From NCBI GenBank assembly GCA_029961685.1, contig JARWKL010000008.1, positions 35,764,930-35,828,929 of the forward strand: a stretch of DNA of 64,000 bases, given 5' to 3'. Origin of the DNA: Aristolochia californica (taxonomy: Eukaryota > Streptophyta > Magnoliopsida > Piperales > Aristolochiaceae). The position numbers and the translations under genes are program-made. The number at the start of each line of letters is the position of its first letter. The stretch's first letter is position 1. Positions 22,201 through 31,798 of the stretch are shown piece after piece. Below the pieces are notes generated by a model. That model ran no database searches and was not told where the DNA came from. It saw only the letters and a list, made by a program, of their open reading frames with translations.

Positions 22201-23021
22201 TCAAATATTTTTTGGGTATTAAAGTATTACAATCCAGACATGGGATTGTGCTATCCTAAAGGAAGTATGCCCTTGATCTACTAGAAGAGAGAGGAATGAT
22301 GGGATGCAAACAAGCAAACACTCCTATGGATGCAAATACAAAATATGTGGAGGCACTGGAGAAGATGTAGATATTGGGAAACATCAAAGACTAGTGGAAC
22401 GACTTATTTACCTGTGTGTAACAAGGTTAGATATTTCATATGCAATAAGTGTGGTAAGTCAATACATGCACAAGCTACAACTTAGTCATTGGCAAGCACT
22501 TGAAAGAATACTACGATATTTGAAAGGAGCTTCAGGAAGGGGGCTTCTCTATAAAAACCATGGTCACTTCAACATCGAAGGATTCTCCAATGCAGACTAG
22601 GCCGCATTCCTGGATGACAAAAAATGTACTTCAGAATTTTGTACAATGGTTGGAGGGAATTTGGTTACATGCAAAAGAAAAAAGCAAAATGTAGTTGCAC
22701 GGTCGAGTGCAGATGCAGAATACCAAGCCATGGCACACTCTATTAGTGAACTCATATGGATAAGATCTCTTCTCACTGAATTGGGATTCTAAAAAGAAGC
22801 TCTAATAGATCTATACTGTGACAATCAAACAGCAATACACATTACATCGAATCCAGTCTTCCATGAAAGGACAAGGCATATTGAAGTTGATTGCCATTTT
22901 ATACGAGAAAAGTTCCAAGCTAGTTTCTTATCTCTGAAGCATATATCATCACAAATTCAATTTGAATATATTTTCACCAAGCCTGTCACTCACAAGATTA
23001 TGTCTGCCATATGCAGCAAGC
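19273..23021 (+). pseudogene. Copia-A A3 gag-pol
   Basis: Order of domains: gag C-terminal half to SDHRGSSSDRD (19284-19628), RG-rich stretch and knuckle CTHCKKFGHTIG (about 19708), protease IIDSGASEHLTGN (about 20015), GAG-pre-integrase (about 20268-20330), integrase zinc finger with CEVCQLSKHQ (about 20467) and core (LIHNDVWGP, FDNAKEYVSKDLDSF), RT ([40 protein letters not shown]) and RNase H ([38 protein letters not shown]). The RT active site reads YVDE at 22101-22112 instead of YVDD. About a dozen stops or frameshifts make it a dead copy. Confidence 0.88.
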
Positions 23022-23929
23022 TGTTGTGGACTCAATAGCACACCGAGTCACACAACGAAGAAGACAACAACAACTCACTCAATAGGATTTAATTCTTATA
23101 TTTCTTTGAGTAGGATTTATTTCTAATATTGTTTTAAGTAGGATTTATTTCTTATATTGTTTTAAGTAGGAGTTATTTCTAATTACTTTTTATGTAAGGG
23201 CATTATGGGGAATTATTGTAACCCTAACCCTAAAACTCCCTATTTAAGGGATAGGTATGAATGAAATAGGTAAGCTTTGAGATTTTAGAATAACCTAGTC
23301 TAAATAGGTTGGGATCACCTCTTGATCCCGAGTTTAGGGTTTACTCCAAAAATCCAACCTATCATTCACCCTCCATTGCCATCCATCTTCACCCAAATTC
23401 ATCCACCATCATCCCTATTAAGAAAAGGAGCTTCCTGCCCCTTTCCCGAGCCCAAAGAGGAGATCTATCCTCCTTCTTGGCAGCAGCAACAAGAGAGGCC
23501 GAATTCCTCCCTTACCAAGCAGCAAAGTGAGGATTTTTATCCTCAAATCTTGAGCAATTCCTGGTGCAACGTGGGAGCTGATCATAGCATCAAAGAAGAG
23601 GTATTAATCTATCCCAAACTCGTGTTTCAAGTTATTTAAGAAAGAAGGATTGCATTCTTAGCTAGAGCAGCAACAAAGAGGGCCAAACCCTCTTTGCCGT
23701 GACCAAAAAAGAGAGCACCTTGCTCTAGCAAGGTCAGCATTGTTGTGGGGTCTTCTACCTAGCACAACAACTCGGTAGGACCCTCAAAAGAGGATCTTTC
23801 CTCCTGGCCAAGCATTGGTTAAGGAGAAATACTCATACATAGACCCTTGACGTGAAGTGAGTAAATTCTGAGTACTGGATTCACAAATCCCACGCCGTGT
23901 TACTCGATCCATGACTCGGGACCGTAACA
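23022..23929 (+). repeat. Gypsy-3-like solo LTR (908 bp)
   Basis: Starts TGTTGTGGACTCAATAGCAC and ends GACTCGGGACCGTAACA, like the Gypsy-3 LTR (TGTTATGGACTCAATAG...AGGGACCATAACA), though the middle has diverged. It is flanked by a perfect 5-bp duplication CAAGC (23017-23021 and 23930-23934). Excision rejoins the copia C-terminus SK|LGIYDVF. A TATA-like CTCCCTATTTAAGGG lies at 23237-23251. Confidence 0.92.
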
Positions 23930-23976
23930 CAAGCTGGGCATTTATGATGTCTTCTCACCCCCAACTTGAGAGGAAG
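23930..23976 (+). pseudogene. Copia A3 pol C-terminal codons
   Basis: After the solo LTR the frame continues KLGIYDVFSPPT and stops, followed by a degenerated purine tract GAGAGGAAG just before the LTR (GAGGGGGAG in other copies). Confidence 0.85.
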
Positions 23977-24582
23977 TGTTACAATGTGGGACCCACCATG
24001 GTGCTCGAGCTGGTGGGACCCACCATGAGGATGTGGGAAACCAAGAAGATCCCTCACCCAAGCAAGCACGAGTTAAGGAATTAAGAAGCACAAGCTGAAT
24101 TGAGTTAGAAGACTTGAAGATCAAGTGGGACCCACAAATATCACATGAGTTGTCAACCTTATCAAGATGAGCTGGAAGATCATGAGGGACCCACAAGGAT
24201 AAGGCCACGAGCTAGCCTTCTCCCTTATATTCATGTGAATGAAGAAAGAGTCCTAGTTAAACTCATATTAGTCTTCTAGGAGATTTGTTTGGATAGACTT
24301 ATCTTAGAGAGTTAGAGGTCGAATGTAATTAGGATTGAAAGGCTAATTGTATAAGGACTCTACCTCCTCCTCTACTATAAATAAAGGAGTTGTAATTCAG
24401 AATTCATCAAGTTACACCTCTCATTCTCGAGTTACTTTCTCCCTCTCTCTCTTTGCTTGGCACAACCTCTCTTTGCTCTTTTATTTTTTCTTCTCTCTAC
24501 ATAAGAGCTCTTCTTCCCTTTTCTTCTTTTTCTTCTTCTTTCTCTTGCTCAGAATTAAGGAAAAGGGATCCTAAATTCAACA
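23977..24582 (+). repeat. Copia A3 3' LTR (606 bp)
   Basis: Starts TGTTACAATGTGGGACCCAC and ends ATCCTAAATTCAACA. No primer-binding site follows, as expected for a 3' LTR. It contains CTATAAATAAAGGAG at 24374-24388 as the TATA region, then CT-rich sequence. Confidence 0.92.
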
Positions 24583-26069
24583 AATTAAAAGCTTCTCCTC
24601 TAGTTACTCGGAGACCCATTCATCGTTGAAGAGATCACAGTCATTAGGCATATCAACTATCCCTTCAAACTTCTTGGCCTCCTCTCTTGGTGTTGCCTGC
24701 CATTACACTGTTCATCTCAATTACTAGAATACCCGTAATCCTTGATGTGTGTGTTCATTGCTATTTTTCTTGATTGTTGCTTCTTCGGGATTGTATTGCT
24801 ATCTTAGGGATATTCTTGCAATTTTTAATTCTATCGTCCAGTCTATTAATCTTAGAAATGATGGGGTGGCGTGATATTTTTTGTCCAGCTGAAAGTTGCT
24901 GACGTTGTCGATTTTCAACCATCTATCTTAGAAATTATATCTTCGGCATCGGCTGGCATACATCATTCTGGCATCGAGTTTATTTCTAAAAAGTTGCCAC
25001 TAGTTAGTGCAGATTGCTACTGTGTTGCTATTTTTATAGTTTTTGGCTCATCTTCTTCATCAGCAGTGCTTCTGTTTATAGCTCATGAATGTGTTCCAGT
25101 GTTGCTACTTATTCAATTATGGTATCTTGTCGATACTGAATCACTGCAACTCGCTTGCATATCTTCGTGTTGGGTGTTGGATCGTGTTATCTTCAATCTT
25201 GCTCTTTGCTGGCATCCCTAATTCTCTTTCAGTCGATTGGTTTATTTCGGAAGTTATTTTTGGAAGATTGTCATGCTTTTATCTTTGTTGGAATTGTTGA
25301 TAAACCCAAAGTCACTTAGTCAGTCTTTTGATTTCTGGTTTAATTCCTGATTACATATAATTGTTCCACTCAATTAATGCAAAATTATCTCACCTCTACG
25401 TTGATGTCCATTCCATCCCAAACATTGTTGCGCTGCTTCGTTGTTATTCTAGAGGACGAAGACTTGGCTCGACTCGATGATCTCTGGTTTTCTGCTGAAA
25501 ATTACCATTGCTCCCCTACATAAACGAGAGGGAAGCAGAGAGAGAGGTGACTCCTGGATTATGTAATCTGCCAAGTTAACCCAGCAAACGAGCAACCATA
25601 CTAATTCAGTTCCACCCTGGTTAACTCTGGTCAACTCGAACCAAATCAACTCATAATCGAGTCAGCCTAACTCGGACCACTTGCTCTCTGCATCTGGTAT
25701 ACTGGTCTGGGTCTTGAGGACTCTACCAATTTCTCTCATGACTCAGCTATATTGTTCTGAAATTGACTCAGCGTAACTTGATTTTTTTACCTCGGTGTCA
25801 CTCACTCTTGACTCAAATCCTTGACTTTGGCTTGATTATTATCTTGGATTATCAGCAGCTTATTACTCGGATCCAGCTTATTACTTGGTGCACAACTTCT
25901 TGCAAATTATTTCATTTGCCCTTATTACTCTTATTTACCCGTTATCTGCTGCTATACAATGCGCATTTGGTACGTGATATTTGGGCATTGGCCCATTTCC
26001 GTTGCTACTATTGTGTCTCTTTAATTGAGACATTATTAGTAAAGAAGAACTTCTCAATTTATTTCCTTG
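24583..26069. other. Unassigned DNA between two Copia-A LTRs
   Basis: No family recognised on either strand. The largest open frame (116 codons at 24871) is hydrophobic and low complexity and has no recognisable domain. Some CTCGACTCGATGATCTC and GACTCGGT-like stretches recall the untranslated leader of plant copia elements, but no primer-binding site is present. This may be the original DNA into which copia A3 and A4 inserted. Confidence 0.45.
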
Positions 26070-26242
26070 TGTTACAATGTGGGACCTTCCATGGCTACAC
26101 AAGCTGGTGGGACCAACCATGAGGTCGAGAGATGTCAATAAGGGCCCTCATACAAGTTGGCTCAAGCTAGGAGATAAGGAACATGAGCTGGAATTAAATA
26201 GAAGATTTTAAGATCAAGAGGGACCCACAAAGATATATTACC
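26070..26242 (+). repeat. Copia A4 5' LTR, first 173 bp, displaced by inversion
   Basis: Starts TGTTACAATGTGGGACCTTC, includes CAATAAGGGCCCTCATACAA (shared with the A2 3' LTR at about 40310) and breaks at CACAAAGATATATTACC, then enters Gypsy-1 coding sequence. The rest of the LTR is at 14999-15423 in inverted orientation. It is preceded by CCTTG (26065-26069). Confidence 0.82.
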
Positions 26243-27420
26243 TGAGCTGGAATAGAAAGGACTCTGCCCTCATGTAGTGGCGGCAGTGGAGTGTGCAGTA
26301 GGGGCTAGTCACCTTGGAAGGGCTTCAATTGGGAGACGTGAAATACATTGTGGATCTTTGCTTCCGGTGGGAGGTGCAAACGGTATGCCACGGGCCCAAT
26401 TTGGTCCAATATCAGAAATGGACCATAATATTTTGGAGACAGCTTATGGCGCTTGGCAGCAGTCAGGGACAGCTGGCGGTAGTATTGAAGCTTTAACCAC
26501 ACATAGTCTCCAGGGCAATAAGATGCCTCCCGGTGCTTCTTATCATAAAAGCGTTTCATAGAGTGTTGGGCCGCTTGCAGATGTGTACGTACCTCAGTGA
26601 GCATAGCATCTCGTTCAGCTAATGCTTGGTCCAAAGTGACGACTTTGGATGCCCCCGGTTCATATGGTAACAAACGAGGTGGATCTCTGCCATAAACTAC
26701 CCTGAAAGGAGTAGTACCCAGTGCTGTGTGGTAAGATGTGTTATAGCAAAATTCGGCCCATGAAAGCCATTTCACCCATCTTCTAGGTGCGTACCCCACA
26801 AAACAACGAAGATACATTTCAATAGTGCGATTGACAACCTCTGTTTGTCCGTCCGTTTGTGGGTGATAGGCTGACGAAAATGCCAATTGGGTGCCCTGTA
26901 ATTTGAATAATTCCTTCCAAAAGAGACTGGTAAAAATTGCATCCCTGTCACTGATAATGGATAAGGGAATTCCATGTAATCTGACAATGTTGTCCATAAA
27001 TAATTGAGCGACCTGAGCAGCAGTATATGGATGCGCCAAAGCAAGGAAGTGCCCATATTTTGAAAACCGATCAACGACGACAAAGATCACCGATTTACCT
27101 GATGAAATGGGAAGTCCAACAATGAAGTCCATGGAAATATCAGACCAGATTTGAGATGGTAGTTGCAGAGGTTGCAGTAGGCCGGCTGGACTTAAGGATT
27201 CGGCCTTGTTTCTTTGACAAATCTGACAAGCAGCTACATAATTAGCAATTGTGCTCTTCATGCCCTTCCAGTAAAAGTACCGACTGATTCGGAAATATGT
27301 TTTCTGTCGACCCTCATGTGTGCTATCATGGATAGAGGACAGGATTGTGTGAAGAAGTGGTGATGTATTATGTAAAAATATCCTGTTTTTTAGAGAATGA
27401 GACGATCCTGAATCGTCCAA
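26243..27420 (-). pseudogene. Gypsy-1 integrase (pol C-terminal part)
   Basis: Integrase inserts the cDNA into chromosomes. The frame has the zinc finger HDSTHEG...CQICQRNK (about residues 31-72 of the 371-codon frame), core motifs [23 protein letters not shown] and [12 protein letters not shown] (D, D, E), the segment [20 protein letters not shown] and the C-terminal [20 protein letters not shown]. It overlaps the upstream frame at 27390-27420. A single-base loss in CTCTTCAAAAAC (here CTCTAAAAAAC, near 27395) shifts the frame between RNase H and integrase. After KPFQGD a stop at about 26302 precedes more readable sequence to SIPAQ at the breakpoint. Confidence 0.9.
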
Positions 27421-30400
27421 TGAGGAGCAGTTGTCCCCTGTTGAATATCCTGATATAAAGACATAAGATCCGGATATTGATTTACTTCCTCATGAATAGA
27501 ATCTAATAGCAGTGCACGTGGGTGACTGATAGCATAAATTTGAGTGGTGGAAATATCCCGACGTGATAAGGCATCAGCACCCAAATTCGAACTACCTGGC
27601 TTATAATGAACCGTAAAATCAAAGCCCATGAGTTTAGTTAACCAATGCTGCTGTGGGGATGTGGTGAGGCGCTGTTCCAGAAGATACTTGAGGCTGCAAT
27701 GATCTGTACGAATGAGAAACGGTCTTCCCCAAAGATACGGTCGCCAATGTTGGGCAGCCTTGGCTAACCCAATCAATTCCCTCTCATATGCAGCTAACTT
27801 ATGGTGGTGTTGTCCCAACTGACGACTGAAATAAGCAATGGGGTGCCCCAATTGTTGTAACATTGCCCCTATACCTCCCCCGGAGGCATCACATTCCACC
27901 ACAAATTCTGCCTCAAAATCTGGTAATTGTAGGACTGGCGCTGTGGCTAAGGCCTCCTTTAACAGGTTAAATGCCTGCTCTGCTGAAGAAGACCAGTGGA
28001 AGGCATTTTTTTTTAGCAGGTTGTTGAGTGGTGCTGCTATCTGTCCATAAGATTGGATAAATTTTCTATAATATCCCGCCAAGCCCAAAAAGCCCTTTAA
28101 TGCTGTAGTGGAGGTGGGAACCGGCCAATCTGTAACTGCCTGAATCTTGCTCTGGTCAACTTTCACGCCCCCAGCTGATATGACGTGGCCCAAATATGCC
28201 ACCTCAGATGTACCCATAGCACATTTTGATTGATTCAAAACCAAATGATGAGAGCGTAGAATGGTAAATACCTGGTGGAGGTGGTGGAGATGTTCTTCCC
28301 AATTTTTGCTGTAGACCAGAATGTCATCAAAAAAGACTAACACATAGTGGCGCAGAAGTGATGAAAAGACCTCATTCATGAGGGTCTGAAAGGTGGATGG
28401 TGCATTGGAGAGACCGAAGGGCATGACGAGGAACTCGAAATGACCGTGATGTGTGCGGAAGGCAGTCTTCTCCACATCCGCCTGGTGAACTCTTATTTGA
28501 TGATAGCCCGATTTCAAATCTAATTTGGTAAAAATTGTAGCACCATGTAACTCATCCAGCAACTCGTCCACAACTGGAATGGGGAACTTGTCCTTAACTG
28601 TGTGCAAGTTTAGTTGCCTATAGTCGACACAAAATCTCCAAGATTTATCTTTTTTACGTACAAGTAACACTGGTGAGGAGAAAGGAGATCGACTGGGCTG
28701 GATCACACCCTGAGCGAGCATATGCATGCACTGTCGTTCTATTTCATCTTTCTGGATATGTGGGTAACGATAAGGCCGCACCACTACTGGATCAGTTCCC
28801 AACTTTAAACGAATGCGGTGATCGCAATGACGCACTGGTGGTAGACCTGTAGGGTCATTAAATAAATCCGCAAATGCTGTAAGTAAAGGAGCTAACTGAT
28901 CATCACCCGTGTGTTGAATATGCAAAGTGTGAAGTGCGTAAGGGACCTGTGCCACAATGCCTTGTAATGTAATCTGGCCCTGTGGTGCTAAAAATGTCAT
29001 AGTCCGAGCCTGAAAGTCCCATAATATCGGTCCTAATAACTGGAGCCATTTGACCCCGAGCACCAAATCAAATCCAGCCAATGGAATGACTAGTAAATCT
29101 GCCTGAAAGGAATGCCCCTCAATGGTGAAAGGGGTGTTAGCACATAACCCCACGCTAGCAATTTTGGCCCCATTGGCCACTGAAACTGAGAGACCCCTTT
29201 GTTGTTGAATTTCCAATCCCAATTGTTGCGCGGCTGGTTCACTGATAAAATTATGTGTGCTGCCCGAATCAACTAAAGCAAGTAGCATGAGATGATGTAA
29301 CCTGGCCTTTACCTGCATGGTATTAGAACTACGCAGGCCATGCATGGCATGGAGGGAGAGCTCTGCTTCCTGTTGTACCTCTTCCACATTTTCATTTTCA
29401 AGAAGCTCTTCTGAATCTTCTTCCAATAATTCAATACTGAATAAACGTTTACAGGTATGTCCAGGCAAGAATTGTTCGTCACAATTAAAACATAGGCCCT
29501 TTGCCTTTCGAGCATCCATTTCCTGTTTAGTCAAAAATTTACGTGGCATAGAGTGTGGAGGAACATTAGTAGCCTGATCTGCTCGGTTAGGGGCAGAGGA
29601 CCCAAAACGTGGACCAGATGCAGTACCCTGTGTTCTGTTTTGCCAAAATGGTTTTCTTTGTAAAGACTCTTTTAGAACTCTCTGTTTGTGCTCCACAGCC
29701 CTGGCATAATTCATTGCAGAGTCCAAATTTGTTGGACCCAGTAATTCCACTTCCAATCTGACTGCCTCTGTCAATCCAGCATTAAAAATCTGAACATGTA
29801 GGTGAGGAGGAACAAATTCACTAGCTCTGGCCAACCGTTCTTGGAACGTTTTTTGGTAAACCTCTAAGGTGCTGGTCTGTTTGTAGTTGATCAATTCCCC
29901 CACTGGGTTGCTGCTAGCTGGAGGTCCGAACCTTAACTGGCAAGCATGTTTAAAGTGCAGCCAATCCTGAATGGAATGGACATTTCGGTAGTGATGGAAC
30001 CACATGAGCGCTTCATCGAGCATGTGGTAGGCGGCCAAAGTAACCTTGTCCATTTCCACCGTTTGTTGATGATAAAAGAATTGTTCACATTTCGTGAACC
30101 ACAGTAAAGGATCTTTAGAGCCATCATATGTAGGAAAGTTAAGTTTAAAGTACCTGGGAACCGTTGATGGTGCTTGTGCGTGAGTGGTCATTGAACCCAT
30201 TGGTTGGCGCAAGGGTGGATTTGGTGGTGGCGTGAATTGTTGGTGGGGAACTGGTTGTTGTTGAAAATTGGTTGTTGGGGGTGGCGTTGGTGCTTGAAGT
30301 GCAGCAAGTTGTCGTAGGATGGATTGTAGAGATGATTCCAGAGTTTGTAAGGTAGTATTGATGTGAGAAATTTCAGTACCTTGAAGAGTGGATCGTTGTT

Positions 30401-30533
30401 GAAGGTCTGAAAGGACTTGACGTATGTCCTCTGGAGAAGAGGAATCACCGAGGGTGGACCTGTCTGATATCACATTGTTAAGATCCTCACAAGCCATGGA
30501 TCTTGTCACCCTCCTCTCTTCTCTTCCTTCCAT
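27390..30533 (-). CDS. Gypsy-1 gag-protease-RT-RNase H polyprotein (1047 aa)
   Basis: One uninterrupted frame. Gag core with [20 protein letters not shown] and [20 protein letters not shown], a Cys/His knuckle [14 protein letters not shown], aspartic protease [10 protein letters not shown] near residue 419, RT with [10 protein letters not shown] and catalytic FFDDILVYS near 734, RNase H with [15 protein letters not shown] near 879 and ADALSRRD near 985. Gag and Pol are fused in frame, as in many plant Ty3 elements. The first 20 or so codons lie in the 5' LTR ([18 protein letters not shown]) and the frame crosses the primer-binding site. Integrase is separated by one missing base, so the full polyprotein is not made. 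All visible catalytic residues are intact. Confidence 0.92.
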   Translation of the reverse strand: MEGREERRVTRSMACEDLNNVISDRSTLGDSSSPEDIRQVLSDLQQRSTLQGTEISHINTTLQTLESSLQSILRQLAALQAPTPPPTTNFQQQPVPHQQFTPPPNPPLRQPMGSMTTHAQAPSTVPRYFKLNFPTYDGSKDPLLWFTKCEQFFYHQQTVEMDKVTLAAYHMLDEALMWFHHYRNVHSIQDWLHFKHACQLRFGPPASSNPVGELINYKQTSTLEVYQKTFQERLARASEFVPPHLHVQIFNAGLTEAVRLEVELLGPTNLDSAMNYARAVEHKQRVLKESLQRKPFWQNRTQGTASGPRFGSSAPNRADQATNVPPHSMPRKFLTKQEMDARKAKGLCFNCDEQFLPGHTCKRLFSIELLEEDSEELLENENVEEVQQEAELSLHAMHGLRSSNTMQVKARLHHLMLLALVDSGSTHNFISEPAAQQLGLEIQQQRGLSVSVANGAKIASVGLCANTPFTIEGHSFQADLLVIPLAGFDLVLGVKWLQLLGPILWDFQARTMTFLAPQGQITLQGIVAQVPYALHTLHIQHTGDDQLAPLLTAFADLFNDPTGLPPVRHCDHRIRLKLGTDPVVVRPYRYPHIQKDEIERQCMHMLAQGVIQPSRSPFSSPVLLVRKKDKSWRFCVDYRQLNLHTVKDKFPIPVVDELLDELHGATIFTKLDLKSGYHQIRVHQADVEKTAFRTHHGHFEFLVMPFGLSNAPSTFQTLMNEVFSSLLRHYVLVFFDDILVYSKNWEEHLHHLHQVFTILRSHHLVLNQSKCAMGTSEVAYLGHVISAGGVKVDQSKIQAVTDWPVPTSTTALKGFLGLAGYYRKFIQSYGQIAAPLNNLLKKNAFHWSSSAEQAFNLLKEALATAPVLQLPDFEAEFVVECDASGGGIGAMLQQLGHPIAYFSRQLGQHHHKLAAYERELIGLAKAAQHWRPYLWGRPFLIRTDHCSLKYLLEQRLTTSPQQHWLTKLMGFDFTVHYKPGSSNLGADALSRRDISTTQIYAISHPRALLLDSIHEEVNQYPDLMSLYQDIQQGTTAPHWTIQDRLIL
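30462..30473 (-). other. Gypsy-1 primer-binding site, translated
   Basis: Minus strand directly after LTR end CTTAACA reads ATGTGATATCAGACAGG, a decayed form of the TTGGTATCAGAGC site seen in Gypsy-3 and Chimera-B. It lies inside the gag frame as NNVISDR. Confidence 0.65.
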
Positions 30534-30885
30534 TATCTTGCTTGACGTTGAGATGGAATGAGGGTTGAAGGGGATTGAATTTCGGAAAGGAGAATTGGGG
30601 AAATTCGGAAGAGAGCTTGAAGGAGCTCTTGACCTGTTTATCTAAATTACGTTAACTAGAGTGAACTCAATTCCTAAACTTCATTACCCTAGCCGTCCCC
30701 TTAAATAGGGTGGAGGACGTCCAAAACCCTAAAGACCTCTTGCGTCAATGGTTCAAACCAATAAATGCTAAACCAACCCAAACCAAAGACAAAACCAAAC
30801 CAAAGACAATTACATGGAAATTGAAAAACACATTAATTAATTCCTACGCCTGTTGGTAACTCGTGATGCTATAGAGTCCATAACA
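30476..30885 (-). repeat. Gypsy-1 5' LTR (410 bp)
   Basis: Minus strand TGTTATGGACTCTATAGCAT to GAGGATCTTAACA. Two base differences from 15574-15983. The promoter is expected near CCCTATTTAAGGGG (complement at about 30697-30711). Confidence 0.93.
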
Positions 30886-30890
30886 CAAGG
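30886..30890. repeat. Gypsy-1 target duplication, copy 2 (CAAGG)
   Basis: CAAGG directly after the 5' LTR; partner at 15984-15988 as CCTTG. Confidence 0.85.
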
Positions 30891-31274
30891 ATAAGGCTAC
30901 GAGCTGGCCTCCTACCTTATGTCCACGTTCTTGAAGAAGAGTTATAGTTCAACTTATATTAGAACTCTATTAGATTATGTTATCCTTTCATGATAGACTT
31001 ATCTTCAAGAGTTAGAGTTGGAATGTAATTAGGAGCTTTAAAGGTTAATTGTATAAGGACTCTATCACTTCCTCTACTATAAATAGAGGTGTTGTAATGC
31101 AGAATTAATCAAGTTCTATAATTCTCTCTTGAGTAAATCTCTCTTTCTTTTCTTGGTGCACACCTTGTTCCTCTTCTCTTCTTCTCTCTACCCGAGAGCC
31201 TTCTTCCCCTTTTCTCCCTTTTCTTTTTTTCTTCCATTGCTCGGAATATTGGAAAAGGGATCCTAAATTCAACA
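30886..31274 (+). repeat. Copia A1 5' LTR, remaining 389 bp
   Basis: Continues the LTR from CAAGGATAAGGC through CTATAAATAGAGGTG (TATA region, 31077-31091) to ATCCTAAATTCAACA. It is highly similar to the corresponding half of the A1 3' LTR (39305-39654). The other part is at 15984-16204. Confidence 0.9.
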
Positions 31275-31286
31275 TGGTATCAGAGC
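31275..31286 (+). promoter_or_regulatory. Primer-binding site of copia A1
   Basis: TGGTATCAGAGC, a perfect match to the initiator tRNA-Met 3' end complement used by plant copia elements, directly after the LTR. Confidence 0.92.
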
Positions 31287-31798
31287 ATTAAATTTAGGAA
31301 CCCTACATAAAAAAGGAATGCTCTAATAAGATATAATCAACACCACTCATAGAAAGCTCCTTGTGAAGGAAGATCAAAAACCATGAGATAACTTCCTTCA
31401 TTATTTTTTTTATTACTTCATGTTACTAGTTTTCAGATTTAGAAGATGATTTAAAGATGAGTATGTGAATTTTTTTCATCTTATGATATTGTGGATATGA
31501 ATGCCTCTCGATCTAGAAGAAGCTATCAAAGGAGTTTTGTCGGTTTGGAATTTATGTTAACCGAGACTAGTCCATGATGAGATTGTTGAAAAAAAAAATT
31601 TGTGGGAACAAGATTCCCCTGATATAGAAGATTGATATTGAGTCTATTATGAGTGGTTATTTACTCAAAAAAAAATCAAAATAATGATTGTTTAGTGTCA
31701 ATGCTAAATTTTTCCATACACTAAGTTGTTTGAAGAATACTACTTGGATATTTTGATTAGAATTTTTTTGGAGAATTATTTTCATTGAAGTACATATT

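Larger units (their letters stand above)
19273..24582 (+). mobile_element. Copia-A copy A3, from mid-gag to 3' LTR
   Basis: Plus-strand copy beginning in mid-gag (RPYDILQRMFNTKQGENIHE), continuing through zinc knuckle, protease, integrase, RT and RNase H to a complete 3' LTR. Its 5' LTR and gag N-terminus are missing. At 19273 it meets copia A2, also lacking its 5' part, on the opposite strand. A Gypsy-3-type solo LTR sits in its last codons (23022-23929). Confidence 0.88.
15416..26250. other. Inferred 10.8-kb inversion
   Basis: The two ends carry an 8-bp inverted repeat, CCAGCTCA at 15416-15423 and TGAGCTGG at 26243-26250. At each end a gypsy and a Copia-A LTR are joined in the middle. Turning the segment around makes four broken things whole: the Gypsy-1 coding frame (SIPAQ then ARHIQRDW), the A4 5' LTR, the A1 5' LTR (221 plus 384 bp, after removing one target copy) and the A2 RNase H frame. 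Target duplications also become direct repeats: CAAGG for Gypsy-1 (15984-15988 as CCTTG, 30886-30890) and AATCC/AATTC for A1. An assembly artefact is possible but would need the same coincidences. Confidence 0.85.
26243..30885 (-). mobile_element. Gypsy-1 (Ty3/chromovirus-like), near intact apart from the inverted 3' end
   Basis: 5' LTR 30885-30476, primer-binding site, one long gag-protease-RT-RNase H frame, integrase frame, then the inversion breakpoint. Together with 15424-15983 the element is about 5.2 kb. Two LTR differences and one frameshift in the whole coding region make it the youngest element in the window. It sits inside the copia A1 5' LTR with a CAAGG target duplication. The tail at 15424-15573 places it among plant chromoviruses; the exact lineage (Tekay- or Reina-like) is a guess. 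Confidence 0.92.

Noticed and set aside
23322..23639. Proline-rich 105-codon frame
   Set aside because: Lies entirely within the Gypsy-3-like solo LTR.
24871..25300. 116-codon hydrophobic frame as a possible membrane protein
   Set aside because: No recognisable domain, low-complexity composition, no related copy in the window and no promoter context; likely chance.
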